Below are positions 1 to 7,130 of a stretch of DNA of 64,000 nucleotides, in pieces. The notes under the pieces were generated by a model. That model worked only from the letters and a program-made list of their open reading frames with translations, was not told where the DNA came from and ran no database searches. Origin of the DNA: Ferruginibacter yonginensis (lineage in GTDB: Bacteria > Bacteroidota > Bacteroidia > Chitinophagales > Chitinophagaceae); NCBI RefSeq assembly GCF_042651465.1, contig NZ_JBHSCZ010000005.1, forward strand, positions 60,144-124,143. The letters are read 5' to 3'. The first letter of the stretch is position 1. Every line of letters begins with the position of its first letter. Both the position numbers and the translations under genes were made by a program.

Positions 1-1285
1 CACCATACATATTGGGTACGCCAGGTTTTACGCTAAAATCATCCATTTCGTTGTTCATGATAAAGCCAGCGCCATCAATAATGGTTTTGCTGCCAAAATG
101 ATCATTTAAAGTAGTGGTAACCGCAACGGCATTACCTGCAGCATCAATGATACTTATGTGAGTCGTTTGTTCACTCTCTTTAATAATGCCAGCGGTTGTA
201 TTGCTACTTTTACCGGGCTTTCCTTCGGTATAATTGGCTATTCTTTTTTTAAGATAACCATCGCTTACCAATGTGGTTACGGGTACTTTTACAAAATCAG
301 GGTCACCTAAATATTCGGCTCTATCTGCAAATGCCAATCTTTCTGCCTCTGTAATTAGTTGTACACTTGCAGTACTTTGAAAAGGTTTACTAGCAAGGTT
401 TTTAAGGGCAGTCATTTTAAGTAGTTGCTGTAAAATAATACCACCGCTACTTGGTAAAGGCATCGTAACAATGTCATAACCTTTGTAACCAAATTTCATA
501 ACAACTCTTTTCTTTACAGTATAATTTTTTAAATCGCTTAGCGAAATAATACCATTGTTTTTTTGCATAGCGTTGACAATCATTGTGGCTGTAGTACCCT
601 CATAAAATCCTTTTAAACCGAAATCGCTGATGCGTTGTAATGTAGCTGCTAATTGTGGTTGTATGAGCGTATCACCAGCTTTCCAAGCAATAGCTTTTAC
701 AAATGCTACGGGTTGTTTATTATTTTTTTCAAACACGGCTTTGCTATTATTAAAATCTGCCGCTTGTGCAGCTGTAACTGCAAAGCCCTCTTTTGCCAAT
801 TTAATAGCAGGGGCAATTAGTGTGGTAAATGGTAATTTGGCATAGGGTAAGGTGGCAAATAAACCAGCAACTGTACCGGGTACACCACTGGCTAAATGGC
901 CTTGCATACTTAACAATGTTATTGGGTTGCCTTTATCGTCAAGGTACATATCTTTATTTGCGCTGGCAGGGGCTACTTCTCTATAATCCAATGCAATGTT
1001 TTCACCTTTTGCGGTGTGTGCTACTAAAAAGCCGCCACCACCAATGTTACCAGCACCCGGGTATACCACTGCAAGTGCAAGTTGCGTTGCAATGGCCGCA
1101 TCAAATGCATTACCGCCTAATTGAAGCATTTGTACACCAGCATCGCTGGCCAGTGCATGTGCACTTACTACTATATTTTTTTGATCATCACTTAATTTAA
1201 TGTTGTTGTAATTATAAGGATTTAGCTGCGCTGTTGCTTGGTTTACTGTGATGGCAACAAAAATTATTGTATAAAAAAAACGCAT
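1..1285 (-). CDS. ggt: gamma-glutamyltransferase, C-terminus cut by window edge
   Basis: Periplasmic N-terminal-nucleophile hydrolase that cleaves the gamma-glutamyl bond of glutathione and transfers or hydrolyses the glutamyl group. I translated it by hand from the ATG at 1285: residues 1-19 form a signal peptide ending near ATAQ. Family hallmarks follow, including GGNAFDAAIATQ, the GGGGF loop, and ESEQTTHIS, whose first Thr of TTH (about residue 374, codon 164-166) is the expected autoprocessing nucleophile. NNEMDDF and KPGVPNMYG come next. About 428 codons are visible; the family is usually 560-580 residues, so roughly the last quarter lies outside the window. It diverges from the tmRNA gene. 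The family assignment is firm. Confidence 0.95.
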   Translation of the reverse strand, partial: MRFFYTIIFVAITVNQATAQLNPYNYNNIKLSDDQKNIVVSAHALASDAGVQMLQLGGNAFDAAIATQLALAVVYPGAGNIGGGGFLVAHTAKGENIALDYREVAPASANKDMYLDDKGNPITLLSMQGHLASGVPGTVAGLFATLPYAKLPFTTLIAPAIKLAKEGFAVTAAQAADFNNSKAVFEKNNKQPVAFVKAIAWKAGDTLIQPQLAATLQRISDFGLKGFYEGTTATMIVNAMQKNNGIISLSDLKNYTVKKRVVMKFGYKGYDIVTMPLPSSGGIILQQLLKMTALKNLASKPFQSTASVQLITEAERLAFADRAEYLGDPDFVKVPVTTLVSDGYLKKRIANYTEGKPGKSSNTTAGIIKESEQTTHISIIDAAGNAVAVTTTLNDHFGSKTIIDGAGFIMNNEMDDFSVKPGVPNMYG

Positions 1286-1400
1286 GGTATTTTTTTGATT
1301 AAATAGTAGCAATTGAAATACAATGTAGTAATGTTTGATAAAGTTAAATGAATACCTAAGTATTTAAAATTTAAAAGTGTACACTACGGTTGCGTTTTTG

Positions 1401-1408
1401 TATTTTTG
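1401..1408 (+). promoter_or_regulatory. candidate -7 element of the tmRNA promoter
   Basis: TATTTTTG fits the Bacteroidota -7 consensus TAnnTTTG exactly and ends 12 bases before the mature 5' end of the tmRNA. No TTG is found at the expected -33 spacing, so only the downstream box supports the call. Confidence 0.5.
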
Positions 1409-1420
1409 CAAAGTTGTTAT

Positions 1421-1789
1421 GGGGCCGTTTTGGTTTTGACAGCATAGATCTTTGTAGGTGTAAGCATGTAGTGCGTTGCGTAATTAGCACTTTAATATGA
1501 ATACGAAAACTTTAAATGGCAATACACAGTATGCCATGGCTGCTTAATCGATAGATTAGCACCATTAGGGCCGCCGAGCAGGCTTTGCTACTGCCACGTT
1601 CCGCCGCCGACTCAAAAAAGAAATAGCACGCTGCAATAGAATGATATGACTATTGCCTAAGACTATTGATCTAAGGATACCATTGGTTTGTTTTGCCCCG
1701 GTGTTATCTCGAAAAGTAATGCAAAAATAAACATGTAGAAAGCTTACGGCGAATATGTTTGGACACCGGTTCGAGTCCGGTCGGCTCCA
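1421..1789 (+). ncRNA. ssrA: transfer-messenger RNA (tmRNA)
   Basis: Rescues ribosomes stalled on mRNAs without stop codons and tags the nascent peptide for proteolysis. The 5' end GGGGCCG pairs with CGGCTCC at the 3' end to form the acceptor stem (one G-U), and the T-arm loop GGTTCGAGTCC lies just before it. CCA is not encoded; the discriminator A is at 1789. The tag frame, resuming at the GGC codon 1518, reads GNTQYAMAA and stops at TAA 1545-1547, which resembles other Bacteroidota tags that begin with Gly and end YAMAA or YALAA. A strong hairpin terminator follows. Confidence 0.97.
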
Positions 1790-1806
1790 CTCTTAAAATG
1801 TACAGC

Positions 1807-1840
1807 ACCGTTATCACTTATTGTGGTAACGGTTTTTTTA
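1807..1840 (+). terminator. intrinsic terminator of ssrA
   Basis: An 11-bp perfect stem (ACCGTTATCAC with GTGGTAACGGT, 1807-1817 and 1823-1833) with a 5-base loop is followed by seven T residues. It begins 17 bases after the tmRNA 3' end. Confidence 0.9.
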
Positions 1841-1949
1841 TTTTTTATGCTGCCGTTTTTACAACTATACTTACCTACTTACGCTGAGATGTTGTTGATA
1901 GCTTTTACATAGCTGTATTAAAGCTTTATCAAAGCTGGTATTTTATTTT

Positions 1950-1985
1950 CGCAGCAACGTCTCGGCCTTTGCCGGACGTTGCGTA
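1950..1985. repeat. family A palindromic repeat, copy 1
   Basis: Arms GCAACGTC (1954-1961) and GACGTTGC (1975-1982) enclose a GGC/GCC inner stem. The same palindrome recurs at 2071, 2241, 7128 and 7584. It is a REP-like element. Confidence 0.85.
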
Positions 1986-2070
1986 AGTATACGCTCAATA
2001 CTTTTGTAAATACAACCAAAGCTATTTATAAAATTGAATCAAATATTCTTAGTTTTAACAATGCTTCATT

Positions 2071-2109
2071 CTTACGCAACGTCTCGGCTCATGCCGGACG
2101 TTGCGTAAG
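2071..2109. repeat. family A palindromic repeat, copy 2 (13-bp arms)
   Basis: Perfect 13-bp arms CTTACGCAACGTC and GACGTTGCGTAAG flank an inner GGC/GCC stem. This is the most symmetrical copy, and a family B palindrome follows directly. Confidence 0.88.
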
Positions 2110-2110
2110 A

Positions 2111-2136
2111 ATAGGTTGGTGTAGACACCAACCTAT
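2111..2136. repeat. family B palindromic repeat, copy 1
   Basis: Perfect 12-bp arms ATAGGTTGGTGT and ACACCAACCTAT with a 2-base loop. It is the same family as the hairpins beside the transposase 3' ends at 3857, 4983, 5684, 5789 and 7005. Confidence 0.85.
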
Positions 2137-2204
2137 AAGAAAAATTTTATTAAATAGGTGATGATGGCTTTTATAAAATAGAAAATGTAGTTGAAATGAA
2201 AGAC

Positions 2205-2279
2205 AAGGTTTTCGTTTTTTAAGAAGTTAATGGAGATATTGACGCAACGTCCTGCAAGGGCAGAGACGTTGCAGCGAAG
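2205..2279. repeat. 75-bp direct repeat containing family A copy 3; partner at 7547-7622
   Basis: A block starting AAGGTTTTCG and ending GCGAAG recurs at 7547-7622 with only about three differences. It includes family A copy 3, with arms GCAACGTC (2244-2251) and GACGTTGC (2265-2272) and a CTGC/GCAG inner stem. An imperfect family B copy follows at 2281-2302. The pair lies near the two ends of the accessory island. Confidence 0.8.
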
Positions 2280-2361
2280 TAGGTTGGTGTGGACACTAAT
2301 CTAAAAGAAAATATATCCGATAAAGAACTACAATTGCTTATTGATGTACTGGCAGAATAAT

Positions 2362-2389
2362 AAAAACCGCAATTAAGCGGTTTTTATTA
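2362..2389. terminator. terminator overlapping the 3' end of the candidate immunity gene
   Basis: AAAAACCGC (2362-2370) and GCGGTTTTT (2377-2385) form a 9-bp stem with a 6-base loop, and the A/T flanks would let it work in either direction. The stop codon of the minus-strand gene lies inside the loop and right arm. Confidence 0.75.
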
Positions 2390-2858
2390 CTTTTAATAAT
2401 TCAATATTTTCAGGAATTGGGACATCGTAAACAGACTTTTGTCTTTCTTCCCAAATCTTTTCTACTTCTGAAATTCTTATTTCACCTAAATAATAGGGGT
2501 TCCCGATTCCATCGTGTAACTCATAAAAATTTAGCTTTTTGCCTAATTCCAAATCTTTAGTGGCTAAATGTAAATGTATTTCATCTCCATGATAAGGTTC
2601 AACTACAAAAATCCCACCTTTATATTTTGCTTTTGTAGTAACAAAAAAAGCGTTTTTTAAATCCTTTATCAGAATGTCTTTTCTATATCTATTTGACACT
2701 TCATCTAAAGCAAACCCACTCAATTGCCCGTAATCTTTTGAATATGATAAAACTCTATGATTTTTTTCTAACTCTTGATCTAGCCCATGACCGTAGTATT
2801 CATTTATAGCCATTTCTATATTTTCATATAATGTGTATGTTCCAATTCTTATTGTCAT
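2373..2858 (-). CDS. hypothetical protein, candidate cognate immunity protein
   Basis: I recognise no family. A 161-residue soluble protein without signal peptide or membrane segment results if the ATG at 2858 is used. That start overlaps the upstream gene's stop as ATGA, a coupling typical of toxin/immunity pairs; a start further upstream would lie inside the toxin frame. It is acidic and contains many aromatic residues in its second half. Its position directly after an orphan toxin-like gene is the main reason for the immunity call, which is inference from context. Confidence 0.6.
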   Translation of the reverse strand: MTIRIGTYTLYENIEMAINEYYGHGLDQELEKNHRVLSYSKDYGQLSGFALDEVSNRYRKDILIKDLKNAFFVTTKAKYKGGIFVVEPYHGDEIHLHLATKDLELGKKLNFYELHDGIGNPYYLGEIRISEVEKIWEERQKSVYDVPIPENIELLKVIKTA

Positions 2859-3793
2859 GGCACTGGAATAAATTTGTTTTGTGCAGTCGAAATTTTCGCT
2901 CTCAATACTTCCGTGCCATCTGAAAATACTTCCCACAATTCAGAACCTTCGGTTGGCGTATTATATGGTGGCTTCCATTCAGGAGTTCCCAATTTACCAT
3001 TATTACCTCCTGTAAAACCATTTCCTGTATATGGTAAATCTCCAGTAACTTCTGGTAATTTGGGTACTGTTAAATTAGGAGTTGGCGTTTTATATCTTAT
3101 TACTCCAAAACTGCCATCAGATAAATTGAATTGTGTGCCTGGATAATCTAAACGCATACCTTGATAAACATCTTCAAAAGTATTTAGATGCTTTGCATCT
3201 TTAGCTGTTGAAACAAAACCACCAACTTTACGAAAATTGTCGTTGGGTACATCAATAAAACTTTGAATTTGATTTTTAGGAATTACTTTTTGCAATAGAG
3301 TATTTCCATCAGGAATTGGTATTGAATTTCTGATTGCATCTATATGTGCCTTCTCTACAATAGTCATTAAATCATATCGCTTTTGTTGTAGTAACTTAAA
3401 GTCGTTTAAACTTAATCCACGTTGTGATAAAATAGTAGCAATATTATCTGAAAAACCATTGATTCCATTGATAATATTTCTACCAAAAAGCGAGTTCCCC
3501 ACCCCTTTTAGATTCTTAGGAGATAAATAAATTTTACCTGACACAGTTTCTACTACATCAAATTCTCCCTTAACAAAACCTTCATTTTTCTTTATGTAAA
3601 TATAAGCAGAATTAGGTAATGTTTCTTCATTAACAAAAGTTCCGAGTATTTGTTTTACTGGTCCATGTAAATTTTTATCGAACAACGAAGCAGCATCAAG
3701 GTATAAAGTATTTTTACCTGTTAAACTTGTATTTATTTGGCCTAAAGAAATTGTTGTTACAGCGTTATTATTGGGCGCCATTGATTTTAACAT
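2855..3793 (-). CDS. orphan polymorphic-toxin-like C-terminal module
   Basis: A 312-residue protein with no signal peptide and no recognisable delivery domain. The last 130 residues look like the C-terminal toxin ends of Rhs or contact-dependent effectors: a GGFVST segment, LDYPGTQF, then a Gly/Pro-rich YTGNGFTGG linker and a WEVFSDGTEVL strand pair. This resemblance is from memory and no catalytic residues are assigned. The start lies within a few bases of a family C palindrome (3799-3829), as though the normal N-terminal part was lost at a repeat junction. A second Met at codon 5 is an equally good start. It is coupled to the next gene by ATGA overlap. Confidence 0.6.
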   Translation of the reverse strand: MLKSMAPNNNAVTTISLGQINTSLTGKNTLYLDAASLFDKNLHGPVKQILGTFVNEETLPNSAYIYIKKNEGFVKGEFDVVETVSGKIYLSPKNLKGVGNSLFGRNIINGINGFSDNIATILSQRGLSLNDFKLLQQKRYDLMTIVEKAHIDAIRNSIPIPDGNTLLQKVIPKNQIQSFIDVPNDNFRKVGGFVSTAKDAKHLNTFEDVYQGMRLDYPGTQFNLSDGSFGVIRYKTPTPNLTVPKLPEVTGDLPYTGNGFTGGNNGKLGTPEWKPPYNTPTEGSELWEVFSDGTEVLRAKISTAQNKFIPVP

Positions 3794-3798
3794 CTGCT

Positions 3799-3829
3799 CT
3801 TCGAGATGTTAGCGCAGCGCATCTCGAAG
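3799..3829. repeat. family C palindromic repeat, copy 1
   Basis: Arms CTTCGAGATG and CATCTCGAAG (3799-3808 and 3820-3829) enclose a GC-rich centre. The same 31 bases plus the following 20 (TTTAAATACAAAAGATATTT) recur at 4852-4902. It abuts the start of the toxin-like gene. Confidence 0.85.
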
Positions 3830-3849
3830 TTTAAATACAAAAGATATTT

Positions 3850-3952
3850 TTATTATCGGTTGGTGTCCTCACCAACTGAAATCAATACGTCCATCTTGCT
3901 CTATATAATCAGTAACAATTCCAAATTAGTCTATACCAAGCTCATAAAAAAT
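3850..3952 (-). repeat. RAYT 3'-end plus hairpin module, copy 1
   Basis: On the minus strand this is the last ~20 codons of a RAYT-like transposase (ELGI.EFGIVTDY), a stop, about 20 bases, then the family B hairpin GGTTGGTG/CACCAAC. This copy has drifted: the frame carries a stop where other copies have Asp. Confidence 0.8.
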
Positions 3953-4051
3953 ATAAATTAAAAATTTATTTTTAATGTCATCGATTTATGCAGATAAAAA
4001 TCTGCTTTATCTTATTTCGAGATGCGCTACGCTAACATCTCAAAAAGCGGA
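3904..4051. repeat. 148-bp direct repeat, copy 1
   Basis: By eye it is base-for-base identical to 5835-5982. It runs from the transposase-tail fragment through an A/T-rich stretch and an inverted family C palindrome (4018-4041) to AAAAAGCGGA. Confidence 0.9.
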
Positions 4052-4095
4052 CTCATAATATCTCTTGCAAAATTTCAAAACATTTTGAATTATTC

Positions 4096-4593
4096 TTATA
4101 TTTTATATCCCTTAAAATAATCTATCATACCAACTTTTAACTCTTCATAAATTTTAAAATAGTTTTCCAATATAAACTCCATTTCTTGAGCTGTTTCACA
4201 TTTTGGATTAAAATGTTTAATCTGATAATCTGATAGCATATTTGCTATATTAGCCCAGGTGCCGCCAGAAATTAAATTTTTTTTGGGGGGAAATTTGAAG
4301 ACTGCGCCAAGTTCAAAACGATTATATTTTGTATCGAATGCAGGGATAGAAATTATTTTTTCGGAAACCTCATTGCCATAAAATTTTTTTGCGTTTGAGA
4401 ATTTAATAGTATGACCCATTTTTTTTGCTAAACTTATTACAGTTTCAATTTCGATTTTAAAATCTTTTAAATCCACACGTGTATCATTTCCTATAACTGC
4501 AAATTTTTCTAAAAAATTCATCTTGTAATAAACAACATCACTATTGAACCCAAAAACTTTTTTGTAATGGTCATGGTGTTTTATGTCATCCAT
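4096..4593 (-). CDS. hypothetical protein in the toxin/immunity island
   Basis: Not recognised. It is a 165-residue soluble, Lys- and Phe-rich protein with no signal peptide or membrane segment. Its start is the ATG at 4593 and its end falls 44 bases before the family C copy of the 148-bp repeat. The coding strand has adjacent homopolymer runs (C6 then A8, about 4277-4292), which could slip. Size, isolation and neighbours fit an orphan immunity protein, but this is context only. Confidence 0.5.
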   Translation of the reverse strand: MDDIKHHDHYKKVFGFNSDVVYYKMNFLEKFAVIGNDTRVDLKDFKIEIETVISLAKKMGHTIKFSNAKKFYGNEVSEKIISIPAFDTKYNRFELGAVFKFPPKKNLISGGTWANIANMLSDYQIKHFNPKCETAQEMEFILENYFKIYEELKVGMIDYFKGYKI

Positions 4594-4711
4594 AATTATT
4601 ATAATTTAAAAATTAATTTTTAATAACATTTATAGGTTCTATTGCAAAAATTATAAAATCATCCCCCAAATTTTAATGAATTAATATATGTTTAAATTCT
4701 TATTACACCTC

Positions 4712-4853
4712 TTAAAATTCATCGTCTGTAGTATGCCCAAAACCATTTGCTACGCAATCTTCGAAATCAGCCTCTGCTATTAATGTAATAATAAACCCTT
4801 CTTTTGGCGGTACTGGTGCCAACAATTTTAATTTTCGTAGTTCATCCTGCTCT
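4712..4853 (-). pseudogene. 3' tail of a lost gene
   Basis: An open frame of 46 codons with no start codon runs out of a family C palindrome and ends at TAA 4714-4712, with an acidic tail (HTTDDEF). It looks like the surviving end of an effector or other island gene whose 5' part was removed at the palindrome. Confidence 0.4.
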
Positions 4854-4882
4854 TCGAGATGTTAGCGCAGCGCATCTCGAAG
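4852..4882. repeat. family C palindromic repeat, copy 2
   Basis: Identical to copy 1 at 3799-3829, including the downstream 20 bases. A truncated half copy (CTGCTCTTCGAGATG, 4957-4971) lies 75 bases further on and is joined directly to the next transposase-tail module. Confidence 0.85.
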
Positions 4883-4976
4883 TTTAAATACAAAAGATAT
4901 TTATCTTTTAAATAGCAATAAACATTTTTCATCCAAGTTGGTTTGTATACTTCAAACTGCTCTTCGAGATGTTTTT

Positions 4977-5113
4977 TATTATCGGTTGGTGTCCTCACCA
5001 ACCGAAATCAGTACGTCCATCTCACTCTTTATAATCAGTAACAATTCCAAATTCGTCAATACCAAGTTCATAAAATTTTGCACTACTCCACGGATATTCT
5101 TCAGGTAAGGGAA
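4977..5113 (-). repeat. RAYT 3'-end plus hairpin module, copy 2 (longest fragment)
   Basis: This copy has the family B hairpin (CGGTTGGTG/CACCAACCG, 4983-5004) and about 35 terminal codons of the transposase, including EEYPWSSAKFYELGIDEFG on the minus strand. It extends about 30 bases further into the gene than copies 1, 3 and 4. Confidence 0.85.
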
Positions 5114-5126
5114 ATTGATTACTTTA

Positions 5127-5612
5127 TCATCTTTTATTTTTTGATATTTTCCTTTCATTTATTTCAGCTTTTTCTTTTTCGATAAACTCTTTTGTAATAT
5201 GCTTTTTACCCCTTACTAATAGCATGGCATCACAATAATTTGCCATTTGCAATAATATTTCTAAGGTTGGGATAGTAACATACGAATTATTAAAATTAAT
5301 TGAAACGATTCCGTACACAGGATTCCAAACAACATCTAAGGCGTAGTAGCCTTTATCCTTTTTATAAAAGGCATAGGCATGAAATTCATTTAGATCTCTT
5401 AATACTAATTCTCTGTTAGGAAAACTTTCAATTTCTTCCAATGTTTTTTTACCTAATGAAGTTTCTTATTCCCACAAAAAAATATCTTTATGTAAGTTGA
5501 TAAATTCTCTAAATTTTTTTTGCTCAACTTTCATTTTAATCTTCTCAGGAAAAATTATGTTATATTTTTCCTTAGTGATTTCAATGCAACCCGATAACCC
5601 TTTTAAACTCAT
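5127..5612 (-). pseudogene. hypothetical gene interrupted by an in-frame stop
   Basis: From the ATG at 5612 an open frame runs 48 codons to TAA (5468-5466) and then continues in the same frame for 113 more codons to 5127, giving about 161 codons in all. The frame after the stop has no ATG near its start, only TTG at 5441, so one gene with a nonsense mutation is more likely than two genes. The product would be soluble and Lys-rich at its C-terminus. I do not recognise the family. Its size and place suggest another island immunity-type gene. Confidence 0.5.
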
Positions 5613-5678
5613 AATAATATTGTTGCCTTAATATAAAATCCTATAATAAAAAACAATCTTTAACCTATATCTTTTTTA

Positions 5679-5777
5679 TTATGGGTTGGTGTCCTCACCA
5701 ACCGAAATCAGTACGTCCATCTCACTCATTATAATCAGTAACAATTCCAAATTCGTCAATACCAAGATCATAAAAAA
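5679..5777 (-). repeat. RAYT 3'-end plus hairpin module, copy 3
   Basis: The family B hairpin at 5684-5703 is joined to the last ~20 transposase codons. It is followed after only a few bases by copy 4, so the modules are tandem here. Confidence 0.85.
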
Positions 5778-5779
5778 AT

Positions 5780-5879
5780 TTTATTATTGGTTGGTGCCCT
5801 CACCAACCGAAATCAGTACGCCCATCTCACTCTTTATAATCAGTAACAATTCCAAATTAGTCTATACCAAGCTCATAAA
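5780..5879 (-). repeat. RAYT 3'-end plus hairpin module, copy 4
   Basis: The family B hairpin has GGTTGGTG at 5789-5796 and CACCAACC at 5801-5808. Its transposase tail carries the same base changes as copy 1 and belongs to the 148-bp repeat starting at 5835. Confidence 0.85.
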
Positions 5880-5982
5880 AAATATAAATTAAAAATTTAT
5901 TTTTAATGTCATCGATTTATGCAGATAAAAATCTGCTTTATCTTATTTCGAGATGCGCTACGCTAACATCTCAAAAAGCGGA
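5835..5982. repeat. 148-bp direct repeat, copy 2
   Basis: It matches 3904-4051 at every base I compared. It includes the inverted family C palindrome at 5949-5972. Beyond 5982 the two copies diverge at once. Confidence 0.9.
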
Positions 5983-6048
5983 GAACTGCACCGCTTAAAA
6001 TGAGTTTTCTGAGGATTCAGTTTGACTTTTGAAATATAATATCATTCA

Positions 6049-6818
6049 TTAGCTTTCTTTCAAAAAATCATAAGGAATTTCATATTTTTCCAAAGGCTGA
6101 ATTGGAAGTAATTCTTTTGGAACTAAATGACTTTTTACTTCCACTTCGATTCCTTTGAGCCAAGCCAATTTTGCATAACCCAAAGCAGGAAATGAAACGT
6201 ATTGTGCATGAATATCATTTATATTTTTTTTTTATGAATTTTTGGACTTACGAGATTATCTAATGCTTCTTCCATTTTTGATTTATCACCTAAATAAAGT
6301 GCTTTGAAAAAATCAAAATCAATCAATAATTCTTGCTGATTTTTTGGCAACTTTTTAATAGTTATCGTTTCAATTATATTCAAATTTCTTTCAATTTTTT
6401 CTACATCATTCATCATAAAGAACTGAACAGTATTTGCCCAAACATCATTTTTACCTTTCAATACATTTTCATCCATTCCAGGCATTTTACCCCAAGCATG
6501 GTAACGAAGTTTTGAAAAACGCTTTACTAATTCTTCATTGTCTGAAAGAATAGGATTACATACAGATTTAACATCGTAGGACAAAACATCACCGTTAAAT
6601 TGTTCTATCCTCAATTGATCTAAAAGAGAAGCAGTATAGAAATGTTGTTTTGATTGTTGGAAATTTTCATCTGCAATGCACTTAATAGCATGAGAAACCT
6701 CTAAAAACCTAAAATTTAATGCCATTTTATTTATATTCTCAGGATTATTTAAAATATGGATAATCCAAATTTTTGAATTTATATTATCCTGTTCTACTAA
6801 AAAATCTATATTTCGCAT
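6049..6818 (-). pseudogene. Imm49-like immunity gene, frameshifted at a 10-base homopolymer
   Basis: The first 199 codons from ATG 6818 read to a stop at 6219, just after a run of ten A on the coding strand (6224-6233). In another frame past that run the sequence continues for about 55 sensible codons (DIHAQYVSFPALGYAKLAWL, then ELLPIQPLEKYEIPY) and ends at TAA 6049. One extra A, or two fewer, would restore a protein of about 256 residues. The C-terminal pattern recalls immunity protein 49 from polymorphic toxin systems, from memory. A toxin tail ends two bases upstream. It could be a pseudogene, a phase-variable gene or a sequencing error. Confidence 0.6.
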
Positions 6819-6820
6819 AT

Positions 6821-6997
6821 CTAAAAAGATGAACCTAATTTTAAAAATTTCAATACACCAGTATTTTTATCAACAGCAGCGATATACTTTTTAATAAACC
6901 CTGTTGGTGAATTTAATATTGCAGTTTTTGTACTTTGTTGAATTGGGTCATTTAAATTTACAAGTTTTTCCCTAGCTATGTAGTCAATCCAATCATT
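6821..6997 (-). pseudogene. C-terminal remnant of a toxin-like effector
   Basis: An open frame of about 58 codons without a start codon begins at the edge of the copy 5 transposase module and ends at TAG 6823-6821. It ends two bases before the ATG of the Imm49-like gene. The tight spacing and lack of a 5' part indicate the end of an effector gene whose front was removed by the repeat module. It contains WIDYIAREKL near its start and GSSF at its end. Confidence 0.5.
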
Positions 6998-6999
6998 TC

Positions 7000-7130
7000 A
7001 TTATCGGTTGGTGTCCTCACCAACCGAAATCAGTACTTCCATCTTAATCTCTATAATCAGTAACAATTCCAAATTCGTCAATACCAAGTTCATAAAATTT
7101 AGTACTACTCCACGGATATTCCTCCTTCGC
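7000..7130 (-). repeat. RAYT 3'-end plus hairpin module, copy 5 (attached to the longest gene remnant)
   Basis: The family B hairpin (CGGTTGGTG/CACCAACCG, from 7005) lies directly downstream of the transposase stop codon at 7044. This is the only copy still joined to the N-terminal part of the gene. Confidence 0.85.

Larger units (their letters stand above)
1841..2360. other. repeat-rich gap without an intact gene
   Basis: No convincing gene is present. The stretch holds three family A palindromes, two family B palindromes and two short open tails that look like gene remnants. One tail runs from about 2160 to the stop at 2220-2222; the other is a 17-codon tail ending at about 2359. Open frames across this stretch run straight through the palindromes and are not credible genes. 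Confidence 0.6.

Noticed and set aside
629..1200. Plus-strand ORFs opposite the gamma-glutamyltransferase gene
   Set aside because: The minus strand carries an unambiguous GGT sequence with catalytic motifs, so these are shadows.
2071..2136. Family A and B palindromes as simple terminators
   Set aside because: They lack T tracts, recur many times and lie inside coding remnants, so they behave as mobile repeats.
4096..4593. C6/A8 homopolymers as a phase-variation switch
   Set aside because: The frame is intact and no alternative frame continues sensibly, so there is no evidence of slippage.
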